Shown: one piece after another, positions 11,464-22,573 of the stretch
How the letters are laid out: each line of letters opens with the position of its first letter
Position numbering within the stretch: position 1 is the stretch's first letter
Source: Trichobilharzia regenti
Taxonomy: Eukaryota > Platyhelminthes > Trematoda > Strigeidida > Schistosomatidae
Direction: 5' to 3'
Assembly (NCBI GenBank): GCA_944472135.2
Contig: OX235270.1
Coordinates: forward strand, 119,551,842 to 119,615,841
DNA: 64,000 bases
The notes under the pieces: generated by a model
The model's input: the letters and a program-made list of their open reading frames with translations, nothing else
What the model was told of the DNA's origin: nothing
Databases searched by the model: none
Program-made: the position numbers and the translations under genes

Positions 11464-12691
11464 GTAAGTGCTTTTATTCCTAATACAGTTTTGAGTAGAT
11501 TTTCAAATTTTGTTCTTATCAGTAAGAAAAACATCTTCATGTAATGAGGGGTTAGTGCATGAGATCATTATTAAACCCAGAATACTAGTGCTTCGTAAAT
11601 CCATTCTATGACCAGCTGCTTTTAATGCTTATTTGATGGTTGTTGACTTCACGAATATGTTATTCGGTCTAATTATCACCGTCAAGATTCTTGCATGGTT
11701 ATTGATTATCAGTTTCTTGCAGATAGCTGTGTTTGAGATGAGTGGCCCGTTTTTATTTCTGCTAATGTCCCACTACTCACTAGGCTGTCAGGGTAGGAGT
11801 TACTTCTTGGATAAAAGAGGTAGTCAGTTTACTCAGTTATTTGACTCTTTATTATTTGGTGGATGATGGCTAAGAAGACAATTGAGGACAGGGGTTCCAG
11901 TTTATTTTAAACTAATCATCTAGATGTGTCATCATCCCGGTTAAGGATATTTTTCCAATCGATTTACTGTTTATCTATTCAAATCGTCTTTGCAATAAAT
12001 ACTTGCTCGAACATTTTTGCATTGCCAATCAATAATCAGAAACCTTGTCAGTGTCTTCAGTCAACTATACTATATCATATTTCCTCTATACTTCAGTTCA
12101 AGAGTCTTGTGCGAGATTAATCTCTCTATACATATAGTTAGATGAACAGTAGGATCTGTATTAAAGCTAAATGTAAATGAAAGTTAGGAATCATCTATTT
12201 CAGGTTTCATTTAAATAAAGACCTCTTACACAATAGCTTCTTTGAGATTTTCACTGCTGAAATGAATTCAAACACTTGCAGCAGATGTTTGAAAATTCTA
12301 AAATCGATCATAGTAGGAGAATAATGATGGACTGTGTTTATTAAAAAAAGGAGTTTGAAGGTGTTATGCTCATTTTGGTACAATTATGGACCAAAAATTA
12401 TGCCCAAAACGTCATACAAGAAAGCAGTGTCTATTTGTGTCACACCAAGTAAATAAATATTGAGATATACTCTAACAATGTACAAAATTTACCCTTATAT
12501 TAACTACCTATTTATTCTCTAGAAGTTTTGCCTAACTGCAAATCCTCTGTTTCCTAAATTTCTAAATTTCTCTCAAAGCGTACGTATACCTCTTTTTTAA
12601 GGTATTTGTATATTTCTCAGCTTTTCTGTTGCAAGCCTTGTTTTAATATCTCAATCTGCTGGCGACTTAACAGTGGGTAACTCAAGGGTAG

Positions 12692-13318
12692 TCTGTCTGT
12701 TTTCGACATAGAACTTTGCACATATGTAGGACAGTTCAAGTCGCCACACTCCATGTACCACACAAACCAAGAGAAGAAAGTAGAAGAAATGTATAATAGA
12801 GACAGTAAACAGAAGTGTGAAACAAAGGAGTAGTAATAACGAAGAACAAAACAGTTTCATTGGAAATCATAAATCACAAGGAGTGGATACATCTGAGCCA
12901 GCCAGCCATTGAGAACGATAGCTTTGAGCCATATCACTAACTGTCTCTAGCCATTGGTTTTTACCGTCCCGAGGACCCCGACCCATCAGGAAGTCTACAT
13001 CTTCTTACGTGGCTGGCTTAAACTAACTGTTGTGGATTTCATTGACTGATGAAGCCATGTTTTGGTTTGACTGCCGCTAGCTGTTTTCCAGCCTGACCCT
13101 ATGTCAGTCAGATAAAATTCCCTGTCGAGGAAGGTGATGACTAAGCATACGTAACACATGTCCTAACCATCTCAGTCGATGTAGCTTCACAGCCGTGTCG
13201 ATTGATTTTTTCCTCTCCTTACCTAAAACTAGACGCCTAACCTCAATATTGCTCACCTTATTATACCACAGAGCGCAGGCACCTATGATCAAAGACAGCT
13301 AATCTTTTCATGTCTTCC
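12692..13318 (-). mobile_element. RTE-A 3' copy with perfect 13-bp target duplication
   Basis: The flanks repeat AACTCAAGGGTAG at 12679-12691 and 13319-13331. The left end is the GACA-repeat tail and conserved terminus. The right end is the truncation point inside the region encoding the C-terminal LRWLGHVLRM block, visible as RLRWLGHVLRMLSHHLPRQG in the minus frame. The sequence is almost identical to the 3' part of the copy at 5961-7001. Confidence 0.88.
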
Positions 13319-14089
13319 AACTCAAGGGTAGGCGAAATCCAAAGTTTCCAAGCTATCATTCTACTTGTCTCCTTTATGAGGTAATCATTAATTAATCATT
13401 CTCCAATTCGACTTTGCTTACCTGTGCTTGCTTGTGATAAGTTTGAGTAGATGTTGTCAGTTGTCACCACCTAATGCATCTGTTTGATTGTAACTGTTGC
13501 TTGTCATGCATTATCATAGGATGAAATTAGTTTAAACCTAAGTTGCATGCTCTGCACGTATAATGGAAGCCTACATAAGCCAAGTTTTGGAAAACCGTCT
13601 GTCTCTGTTTTTACAGAAGATTGGCAATGATGATGTTGCAAAATTGTCATGTGCACTAAATTTCTGACTACTAAATCTTTTTGATTGCCGCCATAACATC
13701 TTCATCATTGAACTAAAGTTGGGGTGATTTTCGTGGGTTGACTGGGCTGTAGCCATTTTTCTACTCCTTCCAACAAATAAACGGTAAGCTTGTTGCAAAT
13801 CCTCACTATTATCTTGAATACTTCTTTACTCTTGGTGCATTTAGTAGGATAACTACGCTCTTTAACCTATATACTCTGCATTATGTCGGTGTTTACACTA
13901 CGTACTATAGGTGACCTGTCTTTAGCCTTATTCTTTTCTTCAGCCGACCCTTTTGGAAAGTAACGATTTCGAGAAAGCATTTCACTCAGTATCACTCAAT
14001 AGTATTATTACAACAGGAATTTAGGACATCAGCGTAGCAATATCAGTTGCAATTAAGATGGAACTCTAAAATACCTAGTTACCTGCGTT

Positions 14090-14925
14090 ATTATTATTAT
14101 TATTGATTGTTCATCCATTGGGTTCTTTGTGGAAGAAAGGGCTTAACCACCACATCTCCATTCCCCTCTGTTCTCTTTTGTCTTTTTTAGTTGAGTGCAC
14201 GACTGCCCATGAGCTTTTACTTCTTCCATGTCTGGATCTGGACTTCACCAATGATATATGTCTGATTTCTCACAAACTGGAAAATATACAAGTGAAAAGC
14301 AACAAGTTGACAGAGGAAGCATGAAAAGATAGACCTTAAGGTGAACATAGAGAAAACAGAGATGGTGAAGATTCCTGGCCAAAGGCTACAACAGCAAACA
14401 GAAATCAGCATAAATGGGAGGAGTCTGAAAGAAGCAACCTCCTTTACCTACCGACATGGGAAGCATCGTTTCAACTACAGGTGGAACCGATGAGAATATC
14501 AAAACGAGGATAGGGAAATCAATTCAAGCTTTGATTACTCTCAAGTCTGTGTGGAGATCAACAGCACTCAGCATGAAGGAGAAATAAGATCCGAATTTTT
14601 AACTCCAATGTGAAGCCAGTCAGTGCTACTATGCGGATCAGAGACTTGGAATCGTGTAACGAGGGCCTCCTCAAACAAACTACAGACCTTCATCAACAGC
14701 TGTCTTAGCTCAAGAAAAGACCAGCACCAGGGAAGGATCTTTGTGAGCGAACCAACCAGGAACCGATTGTGCAACAAATATGCAGGAAGAAATAGAGATG
14801 GACTGGCCATAGTTTGAGAAAACCATCAAGTGACATCACACGCCAGGTCATCGCTCGAGTGGAAACCAAACAGGAAGCGGCGAGTCGGTCATCCGAGGGT
14901 GACGCGGAGGAGCTTATGTGAAAGA
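14090..14925. mobile_element. RTE-B copy with an inverted 5' part (twin-priming geometry)
   Basis: The left 140 bp (14090-14230) is the RTE-B 3' end in minus orientation, starting with a (TTA)n tail. It abuts, at about 14235, a plus-oriented stretch covering the upstream part of the same ORF: ICLISHKLENIQ at 14243, the VNIEKTEMVK region at 14342, then the IFNSNV and GHSLR..SSD.T blocks to 14925. A minus-oriented 3' end joined to a plus-oriented upstream part is what twin priming produces. Many stops and frameshifts are present. Confidence 0.65.
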
Positions 14926-14939
14926 GACTGTTTCCTTTT

Positions 14940-15075
14940 AGACTTCTCCGACTGATGGTAGCTGGTGCTTGTTGTTGTTGTTGGTCATCGCACACCTTCA
15001 TTATATCTGTCTTCTCCATGTTCGGGATGATTCCAGTCTTGGCTAACGCTTCTGACAACTTGTTGGTGACTTAAC
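14940..15075 (-). mobile_element. Additional RTE-B fragment next to the inverted copy
   Basis: In the minus frame, TGIIPNMEKTDIMKV followed by a glutamine run and a NGR-like SLKGNSLF block matches the same RTE-B region that is already present in the plus-oriented piece to the left. It is therefore a separate or duplicated copy of that segment. Confidence 0.6.
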
Positions 15076-15512
15076 AAGTATTGGAGTGAATTCCAACTTT
15101 TGCCAATTGGTGATGTAGTGCCACTGTCACCCAAATATCATTTTCAGTTCTTACGGATTGAGTGTGCGTTGAATTTAGGAGAAGCTGAAGAAAAATCCGT
15201 CACATAAATTGCTTTTCACAATAAATTATCATTTATAGCTTTCAAAAACCTAATTAACGAGTCATATTTTGATTAATTGATGAAGTATTTCTTCAGTCAA
15301 TCTTGTAAACGAACAAACTACAGTCCTGTTAACGACGGGTAGCTGTGAATTATGCATTGCATTTATTGTCGTTTCAGTCTGATTATATTTCCTTATGAGG
15401 TGGATTTGTATGTCTTACTTGTTGTACTAAGAAGTGTTAGTCAGTGTTAATACACAGATCACAAGATAAGTGTGATGGGTATAAATTCCGTGTTTTTTAT
15501 GTTTTGCTTTAG

Positions 15513-15812
15513 TTAACTGATGCTTCAATCGATGTATCATTCTCAGATATTTCTCCGGGATCTTCTTCAAATCTATTGTGTGAAGAGGAAACTGATGAAA
15601 ATGCAATGTCATCAGCCTTAATACCAGTTAATGTATATCGTCAATCCTCTGGTCTCTGTCGTATACCACCGGTTGGAATGAATGCATTATTATCATCAAG
15701 TCGGAGTTTAGTTGCACTGCCACCGGGTACAATATGCCGATCATCTTTATTCGGACTTACATATTTAAAAGAGAACGCACTATGGCGTCATGGACCACTA
15801 ACTCGTTTACCC
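15513..15812 (+). CDS. FBXL4: FBXL4 exon: linker leading into the F-box
   Basis: The acceptor TTTAG ends at 15512 and the donor GTAAGC starts at 15813, giving 100 codons, phase 0 both sides. The encoded residues (model 265-364) are a serine- and leucine-rich linker with an acidic patch CEEETDENA. They end in TRLP, which joins the next exon to make LPYEVLLRVFSYL, the start of the F-box. No close match to human FBXL4 was recognised within the linker. The exon rests on splice phase, open frame and position. Confidence 0.85.
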
Positions 15813-18553
15813 GTAAGCATTAGATGACTGGTTTTACTTTATATGTAATATACATATACTTTTAAATAAATGACACGTTGTTTTTAGCATTCGATCATGA
15901 ACAACTGTTGTCCTGTCGGTTTGAATTTAACAATATTTGGTTCAGCGTAGCAATTCTGTCTGTCTGTCTGTTTTCGACATAGAACTTTGCACATATGTGC
16001 GGCAGTCCAAGTCGCCACACTCCATGTAGCACACAAAGCCAGAGAAGAAAGTACAAGAAAAGCATAATAGAGACTGTAAGTAGAGGTGTGAGACGAAGGA
16101 AGAATAATAACGAAGAACAAAATAGTTTCATTGGAGATCATAAATCACAAGAAGTGGATGCATCTGCGCCACTGAGAACGATTTTGAGCCATGTCACCAA
16201 TTGTTTCCAACCATAGATTTTTACCGTCTCGAGGACCCCAGCCTGGAAGTCTACACCTTCCTACGTGCCTTAGACTGACTGTTGTAGATTTCATTGACTG
16301 GTGCCATGTTTTTGTTTGACATCCGCTAACTCCTTCCCAGCCTGACCCTATATCAGCTAACATTGCTCGTTGAGGAAGGCGATGACCAGCCATACGTAAA
16401 ACATGTCCTAACCATCTCAGTCTTTGTAACTTCACGACTTCGTCGATTGATTTCCCCTGTTTACCTAGAACTTGACGCCTAACCTCAATGTTGCTCACCT
16501 TATTATGCCACTTCACACGGGAGATAGAACGCAGGCACATATGATCAAAGACAGCTAGTCTTTTCATGTCTTCCACTCTCAGTGGCCAGGTCTCACTAGC
16601 AGCCATAAAGGAGGACGGAGCGGACTGATGAGCAGTACACCCGCCCTTTGGTCGATAGTCGGATATCTCGTCTACGCCAGAGTTGGCGTAAACTGGCAAA
16701 TGCGAAACGAGCCCCCTGTATCCGTACTCAGCTGAGATTTCGTCAGAGATCAACCCGTTGGCACTGGCTGATGGTACTTCTCATGTAAGTGAAGCGGTCA
16801 ACGTGCTCTACCACTTCACTTCCTACTTTTAAACTAGACGTCGATGTAGTCCAGTCCTGTAACATCATCTTGCATTTGGCGGGAGCGAATCGCATTCCAA
16901 ACATTCGTAGATTGCTGTTCAAGGTGTTTAGAAGACACTGCATTTTGTCAGCGTCCTCGCCTAGAAAGACTATATCGTCTGCATATTCTAAGTCAACGAG
17001 ATTATTCCCTTGTATCAAGTCAATCCCTGAGTCTCTGAAGTGAGTTAGGGTTAAGCCTATTAGTACATCTATGATGAAATTGAATAGAAAAGGAGATAAT
17101 GGGCAGCGTAGCGATTGGTTATCATCGTAAACTGTCAAATGTTTTCAAGGTATTTTTAGTTTGAATGATATAGAGATATCAATTGGCATTGTCTGCCGCC
17201 TTGTTTATATCAGCTGATGAGTATTAATACTTTGCAGAATTGAAAGTAGATTATAAATTGTCACAATTCGAAGGGAGAAGACGTACAAAACTTCACAGAT
17301 CTCTTGGCATCTATCTTATTATAATTCTAGGTTGGTAGGACACTTTTAATTCTACTAGATACTAACAAGACTTCAGCTCTTGGAGGGATTGCTTGCACAA
17401 AAACAAAGATTTTGAGTTTTTAGACAATTCACCGTATAAAGATTTCAGTAGCCACATCATGGTTACTTATTTTACTATGGTTTATTCCATCGGTAGTGAT
17501 TTGTGGTGAGAGTAAGCTTCTGTTGTTGCTATTGTTTTTATCATCATCGTAATTTTTTGGCATAGAAATTTCCCACTACAAAGTTACCTACTGAGTTGAT
17601 CATATCAGTTAACACTCCTCATTATTCGAGACAAACAGTTAAGTTAGTTCCAGTTTTAGAGCTTCATCTTTAATCAACTATTTGTTAGCTTCTCAGCTTG
17701 CAAATTAATTCGCCACTTACCAGTTACACAATTTCATTTCAAAATCGAAATTATTCAGGTCGCAATACATAATCTGTTCGATGTCATATAAATGACAGTC
17801 AAGAAACCAAGTGTGAGTATATAGTGATATAGACTACTAGTTGAAGGATATGCGTAACTGGATATCACTTACATCGAATTCAGCTCTTTGAGCTGGTGTT
17901 TGGATCACTTCAATCATCTGACTATCAAGCGGTACTGGTAAATGTGTGTAAATTCACACTACTCATATAATATAGTCTCTGTAATGAGTAAAGGAAGTAC
18001 AGACCTAATGACAGTTCTCATAGATGACGAAAGAGAACATGAATAAAACATGCCAAGCGTTTACTGTCACTAATCACCAATATGGCTATATGGATCACCT
18101 GCTGAGGTGCAATTCCCTATTAGATATATTAAAAGGAAAAATCTGAATCTACAGTTAATAAACCTATTAATTTTATCATTCACCAACTAGTATAAATCTA
18201 TTAGAGCAGAAATAGTTGTTACTAGTTGTAACTAATAGTAGAATCTGCCTCGAACTCATCATAGTCATAAAGAAATACCATTTCGACACAATTTGTGGCC
18301 CTCATGGTGTTTCAAATTACAGGCGCTAGTTTTGAATATCTATAGGAACTAGTTTACACACTGATATTGGAGTGTATCCGGCTAAATAAATATTGAAACA
18401 GGAAAATTTTAGATATTGCTGTCATTATGAATGAATTAATTTTTTACTCATCCAGTTCATGAAGCTGTTAGTCACCTTCTTTGCTGTTACTTTTTTTTAA
18501 ATTCTTTTTCATTTCGTTTCTGCATCATGATGATGACAATTATGGCAAACAAG
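15813..18553 (+). other. FBXL4 intron with an RTE-A copy
   Basis: The intron is 2741 bp. An RTE-A copy occupies 15956-17103. The remaining 17117-18553 is AT-rich with nothing recognised. Confidence 0.8.
15956..17103 (-). mobile_element. RTE-A copy, indel-bearing subfamily, 13-bp target duplication
   Basis: The flanks repeat CAGCGTAGC(A/G)ATT at 15943-15955 and 17104-17116 with one mismatch. The copy covers the RT palm (LVDLEYADDIVFLGEDADKM in the minus frame) to the GACA tail. Compared with the copy at 37320-41092 it carries three extra stretches, near 16607 (CACTAGCAGCC), 16735 (CTCAGCTGAG) and 16763 (CACTGGCTG), which break the ORF. The copies at 34672 and 52204 carry the same three. Confidence 0.88.
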
Positions 18554-18624
18554 TATGAAGTTCTACTTCGTGTTTTTTCTTATTTGAACTTAAGGAGTTT
18601 ATTCCGCTGTGCTTGTGTCTCTCG
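18554..18624 (+). CDS. FBXL4: FBXL4 exon: F-box core
   Basis: This 71-bp exon begins after the AG at 18552-18553 and ends before GTAAGT at 18625, leaving phase 2. With the last residues of the previous exon it reads LPYEVLLRVFSYLNLRSLF then RCACVSR, the F-box consensus (LP.E....I..YL....L.....VC). It aligns with LPYELIQLILNHLTLPDLC in FBXL4. This is the surface that binds SKP1 in an SCF complex. The exon is short and is easily missed by gene predictors. Model residues 365-388. Confidence 0.9.
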
Positions 18625-19193
18625 GTAAGTTAATACTGTATTTGTGTTTTTGTATATGTCGCCTTTGTTCTTCCTTTTTTTTGTTTCTAACTCCTTCCTA
18701 GAATATCGTGAATATTGAATATTGTTGAACATTAACAAAGTCTTCTGTGTGTTCTTTGAGGTTTTTTTTCTTTTAGATAATCATGTAAAATATAATGCCT
18801 TTATTTATATGGATTAAGACCAGGGAGAAAGTGTTTTTTCGAATAAAAAGAGATGACTATCAGGAAGTGGTAGCTGACTGTTTCACCTGATGAAATTAAA
18901 AAGTTGCGCTGCTTTTAGAAAGTAATGCACAAATTTTGTGATTGTGATACACCGAGTAGCTGATGAACCTTTTATTCACCATCAGAGGGTGGGTGTGAGA
19001 ACCCACTTGCCCATTTTGCTTGAGTTTTCCAGCGAGTAGGGGAGTCTTTTAAAAAGGATAGCACGTTATGTTTAGTCCATCTGTACCGTATTCTAGTTCT
19101 TTCAATCAGTCTGTAATTCATCACATGATAATAGTTGAAAAAAACTATTAATAGGGTACATTTAATTTTTTTCTATACTCCTTATTGTTTAAT

Positions 19194-19507
19194 TCCATTA
19201 TGGGTAAATTTTGTTTTGATAAAGTCTCACAGTGTTATACAGTAATGTTTACTGATGACGTTTCGAGCACAATTTATTGTTCATAACCATATCAAGGTAT
19301 TCACACGACTTCCTAACTTCATTTATATAGTTTCAAATGAAGTTAGGAAGTCGTGTGAGTACCTTGATATGATTATGAGCAATAAATTGTGCTCGAAACG
19401 TCATCAGTAAACATTACTGTATAACACTGTGAGACTTTATCAAAAAACAAAAATTTACCCATAATGGAATTACACTCTACCACACTGCACAAGTTTTATT
19501 CTTATAT
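19194..19507. mobile_element. 314-bp palindromic insertion with 14-bp target duplication
   Basis: The direct repeat CCTTATTGTTTAAT flanks it at 19180-19193 and 19508-19521. Inside are two long inverted arms, about 19194-19324 and 19335-19470, separated by only ten bases and nearly perfectly complementary. The arm contains GCTCGAAACGTCATCAGTAA, of the kind seen at ends of Penelope-like elements. It ends in a T-rich tail after the right arm. It looks like a mobile element with an inverted duplicate of its own end. The Penelope link is inference. Confidence 0.75.
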
Positions 19508-19574
19508 CCTTATTGTTTAATCAGAATCTTTGTTTTTGACCTTTTATTACGTTATGTTCATTGCGGAATATTAA

Positions 19575-19880
19575 TTGTACTATTATTCCACCTGATACGG
19601 GAGGTAGAACACAGACACAATCAAAGGGAGCTAGTATTTGATCATTTTTAATAAGACTAAGGGCCATTATAGGAGGGACGGTGGGGACCGCTGAGCAGTA
19701 CACACGTCCTTTGTTCGATATCACATCTACACTAGAGATGGCGTAAGTTAGTAAATGTCACACGAGCATTTTATATTCGCCGTGAGATTTTGTCCGCAAT
19801 CAGTCCATTGGATCTGATGGAACATTTCAGATAAATAGGGTGGTCAGCACGGTCTACCACTTCACTGCTTATTTTTAGGC
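19575..19880 (-). mobile_element. Old RTE-A fragment
   Basis: A degraded minus-strand stretch follows the RTE-A region between the GCCATTATAGGAGG block (about 19660, compare CATAAAGGAGGACGGAGCGG) and CGGTCTACCACTTCACTGC (19849), with CCGCTGAGCAGTACACACG at 19689. Divergence is much higher than in the other copies. Confidence 0.7.
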
Positions 19881-20221
19881 TAAAAGATAATTAGCAGAAA
19901 TTTAATCTGAATGACACAGGATCAGGTAAGATAGGGTACCATTATCGCCTCATCATTTCTTACTTTGTGTCAGTATGATTAAATCATACAGTTATACCAG
20001 GTTTGAATTACTGGTGCGGTAATTTTCGCTGTATGCTTTTAAGTATATCTTATCTAATACTGTGTTAAGCTATCTGAGTGAGGTAGCCTTGGGGACGCCT
20101 AATATTACTGATATAACCGGTGATTATTAAGTATGAAATGGGGACTTATGTTTGTAGATAATTCAAACTATCCGTAGAAATCTTGTCAGTTGTAGTAAAA
20201 ATAACAACTTGGTTAGCATAC

Positions 20222-20365
20222 GGGTTGAATAGCTCAGTAGGTGGAGTGAAGGGCCAGTAATTCAAATCATGGTAGTTCAAAGCTTAAATTGACTTCTAAT
20301 TTTCAGTCACTAATATCTGTGCAAGATGAAACAACTGTCCAATGCTGTTCCTGTCTCAGGTTACT
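20222..20365 (+). mobile_element. Divergent SINE type 1 copy
   Basis: A tRNA-like head (GAATAGCTCAGTAGGTGGAG) is followed by a body ending in GATGAAACAACTGTCCAATG, which parallels the GAAAC..GTCC segment of the SINE at 60-268. It keeps GAAAC, a four-base loop and GTC, but the first hammerhead core is lost. Confidence 0.5.
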
Positions 20366-21924
20366 TCCACTCAGAGTAGATTCTTGACAAAATCTACGTT
20401 TAGAAGATTTAATAACTTTGTAAAGTTTCGTCGCGAAACAAAGGAAAGTTCTGATAAGTTGTCAGATTCTTTATAGCCTTCAGATTGTTTGTCCTTATAT
20501 TGAAATATTTTGAGGGGTAAATTTAAACTGTCACCTTTGAAGTTCGCAACTCAACTCAAGAACAACAATATAACTGGTTAATTTCATTGCTTCGTTTTTC
20601 AGTTCAAGTGAATACCGTTGACAGAAGTAGATCTGTACTGCTGTTGAGTTCCAAACTGTGACAACTGGGACTTTCTAATGCTTTCTGATTTCAAATGATT
20701 CTCTAAGTGATGTTGGTTAATAGTGAAAAGTACTTTGGAACATCTTGTTGTTACCCGGTGCTAGTTGTAATGCGGTTTTTATAGAAAGTATGAAATTATC
20801 TTATGTCGCGTACTGTTTGTCCTCTGAGTGTTCCAACGGAATATTATTCTCATATATTCCCACGCTGCAATATAGCATTAGCAACAGAATATGATATATA
20901 TTTATTTGAACATCACACACTCCGTGATTGGTTGAAGAATATATATATATATATTATATAAACAGCGGTTTGAACGAAATATACCTTGGCTTCCCTGTCT
21001 TACCTTCTGCTCTTATAATAGTTTCATTTGGTTTTCTTCATTCGGTTGTTCAGATCTTGATCACAGTATCTCCTCATCTTCAGAGTTATATTAAACTGAA
21101 AAAAATAATGTGAAAACAATTATTCTGTTCCAACAGTTACTCATTCTTTATTAAAATTAAACGCGATATGCTCAGCAATTTAAAGTTGATTTATTACCAT
21201 TTACTTTTCACATAAAATTCAAAATGCATCGCGTGAACTGTAGTTTATTAAGACAAAGTGAGTAATTTCAGTATACCATTGCCCTCGCATTTTATGGTGA
21301 CTAATCAAGTTTGAAATAAATTAAGTTTTCAATTATTAAAATTTTTTCACAATAAATTCAATGAATTTGCGTTGAAGATAATTTTCAGTTGAAATATTTT
21401 CTATACGGAATTCTGGTAGAGCTAACCATCTCTAAATTTTAATGTATTGAACTGTAAGCTGTACATCTGTACTGTACATATCATTTGAACCGTGAAGCCT
21501 AAATTTAATGACGCCTAGTGAATGAACAGTAGTCAACCTGAACCTCATTGCTAATCGACTCGTGATTGCGCGTTTCTCAAGAGTTTCATTTCAGAGCCAA
21601 ACGACTTTCTTGATTTTGTGTATACGTAGTCAACATAAGCAAGCACTTTACTTTCCAAGTTCAATAAACGCTCTAAAAGTATTTCACCCTAAATAATCTC
21701 ATAGCTCCATAAGTTCTCATACTTTTGGACAGTCTAATGCATCCAAACTGCCGTCTACTTCGTAGATTAGTCACAGGACGTCTGATGGAATGTATCGACA
21801 GTTGAATTACTATTTATTTATTGATTCATTTCATAATGTGAATAGAATTTTTCAAAATTATTGCTAAGTCTCCTATTTATTTACACATTTCTTCTAAACT
21901 TGAATTTTCTTTTTTCATGTACAG

Positions 21925-22573
21925 TCAGTTTCGTTGTCTAGTTGAAGATACACTAGCCAGTATGACAAGTTTAAATCTTCAGTCATTTTGGTCAACATTA
22001 ACTGACCCACACTTGCTTAGTTTAGGTAAACGTTTGGGTCAAGTTAATCTGACTGTGAGAGCAGTTGCTGAATATTATACAACAGGGAATTGTTTAGTTG
22101 CTCCAATTACCTTATTACGTAGAAAAGCTAAAGAAGAAGAAGAAGAAGTGGTGGTGGTGGGAAGGATGGAGAACGAGCAAAATCATACTGCAAATCAATA
22201 TAAAGTCAGTCGTTATAATACAAATCACTATAAAGAATATAATTCATTACAATATTCCAATTATCCTGCTAAAAGGCGAACGCATACACCGTTAGCTGAA
22301 CGTGTACGCAGTTGGAGTACAAGCGCTGAACGCGTACGTAATCAGGCTAGAATGTTAGATGCAATGTATTTAGATGTGATTGATAACTGTCAACCGGTTC
22401 AAGATTCAGTTAATGAAAAGGATATTATTCATAAGGATTTAAATGAAAAGTTCATTGATGACATGATTACATTACAACAACAAACTGATGAATTAAATCA
22501 TAGTGATCATTTCAATCTGCCTACTTCGCATTTACGACGTTTAGATATGTCGTGGTGTGGGAATTACTCTCAG
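21925..22573 (+). CDS. FBXL4: FBXL4 exon: end of F-box region, long insertion, first LRR
   Basis: The acceptor TTTTTCATGTACAG ends at 21924. The first base completes the split arginine codon from the previous exon. The donor GTTGGT starts at 22574 (phase 0). The opening residues FRCLVEDTLASMTSLNLQSFW correspond to the FBXL4 stretch around YIHLNLQPYW. The next roughly 170 residues have no counterpart in the vertebrate protein. They include a KEEEEEVVVVG run made by GAA and GTG repeats (about 22130-22160) and polar, probably disordered sequence. The exon closes with LRRLDMSWCGNYSQ, matching VQWLNLSWTGN at the first leucine-rich repeat. Model residues 388-604. Confidence 0.9.
22129..22162 (+). 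repeat. Coding trinucleotide repeats (GAA then GTG)
   Basis: Five to six GAA units run directly into four GTG units inside the FBXL4 exon, encoding a glutamate run followed by a valine run. Length variation here would change protein length without a frameshift. Confidence 0.8.

Larger units (their letters stand above)
11464..15512 (+). other. FBXL4 intron with RTE-A and rearranged RTE-B copies
   Basis: The intron is 4049 bp, from GTAAGT to a TTTAG acceptor. Nothing was recognised in 11464-12678, 13332-14089 or 15076-15512. The rest is an RTE-A 3' copy (12692-13318) and an RTE-B copy in opposed pieces (14090-15075). Confidence 0.8.
18625..21924 (+). other. FBXL4 intron with a palindromic insertion
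   Basis: The intron is 3300 bp. It holds a palindromic insertion (19194-19507), an old RTE-A fragment (19575-19880) and a SINE type 1 copy (20222-20365). Nothing was recognised in 18625-19179 or 20366-21924 except AT microsatellite at 20938-20957. Confidence 0.8.
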
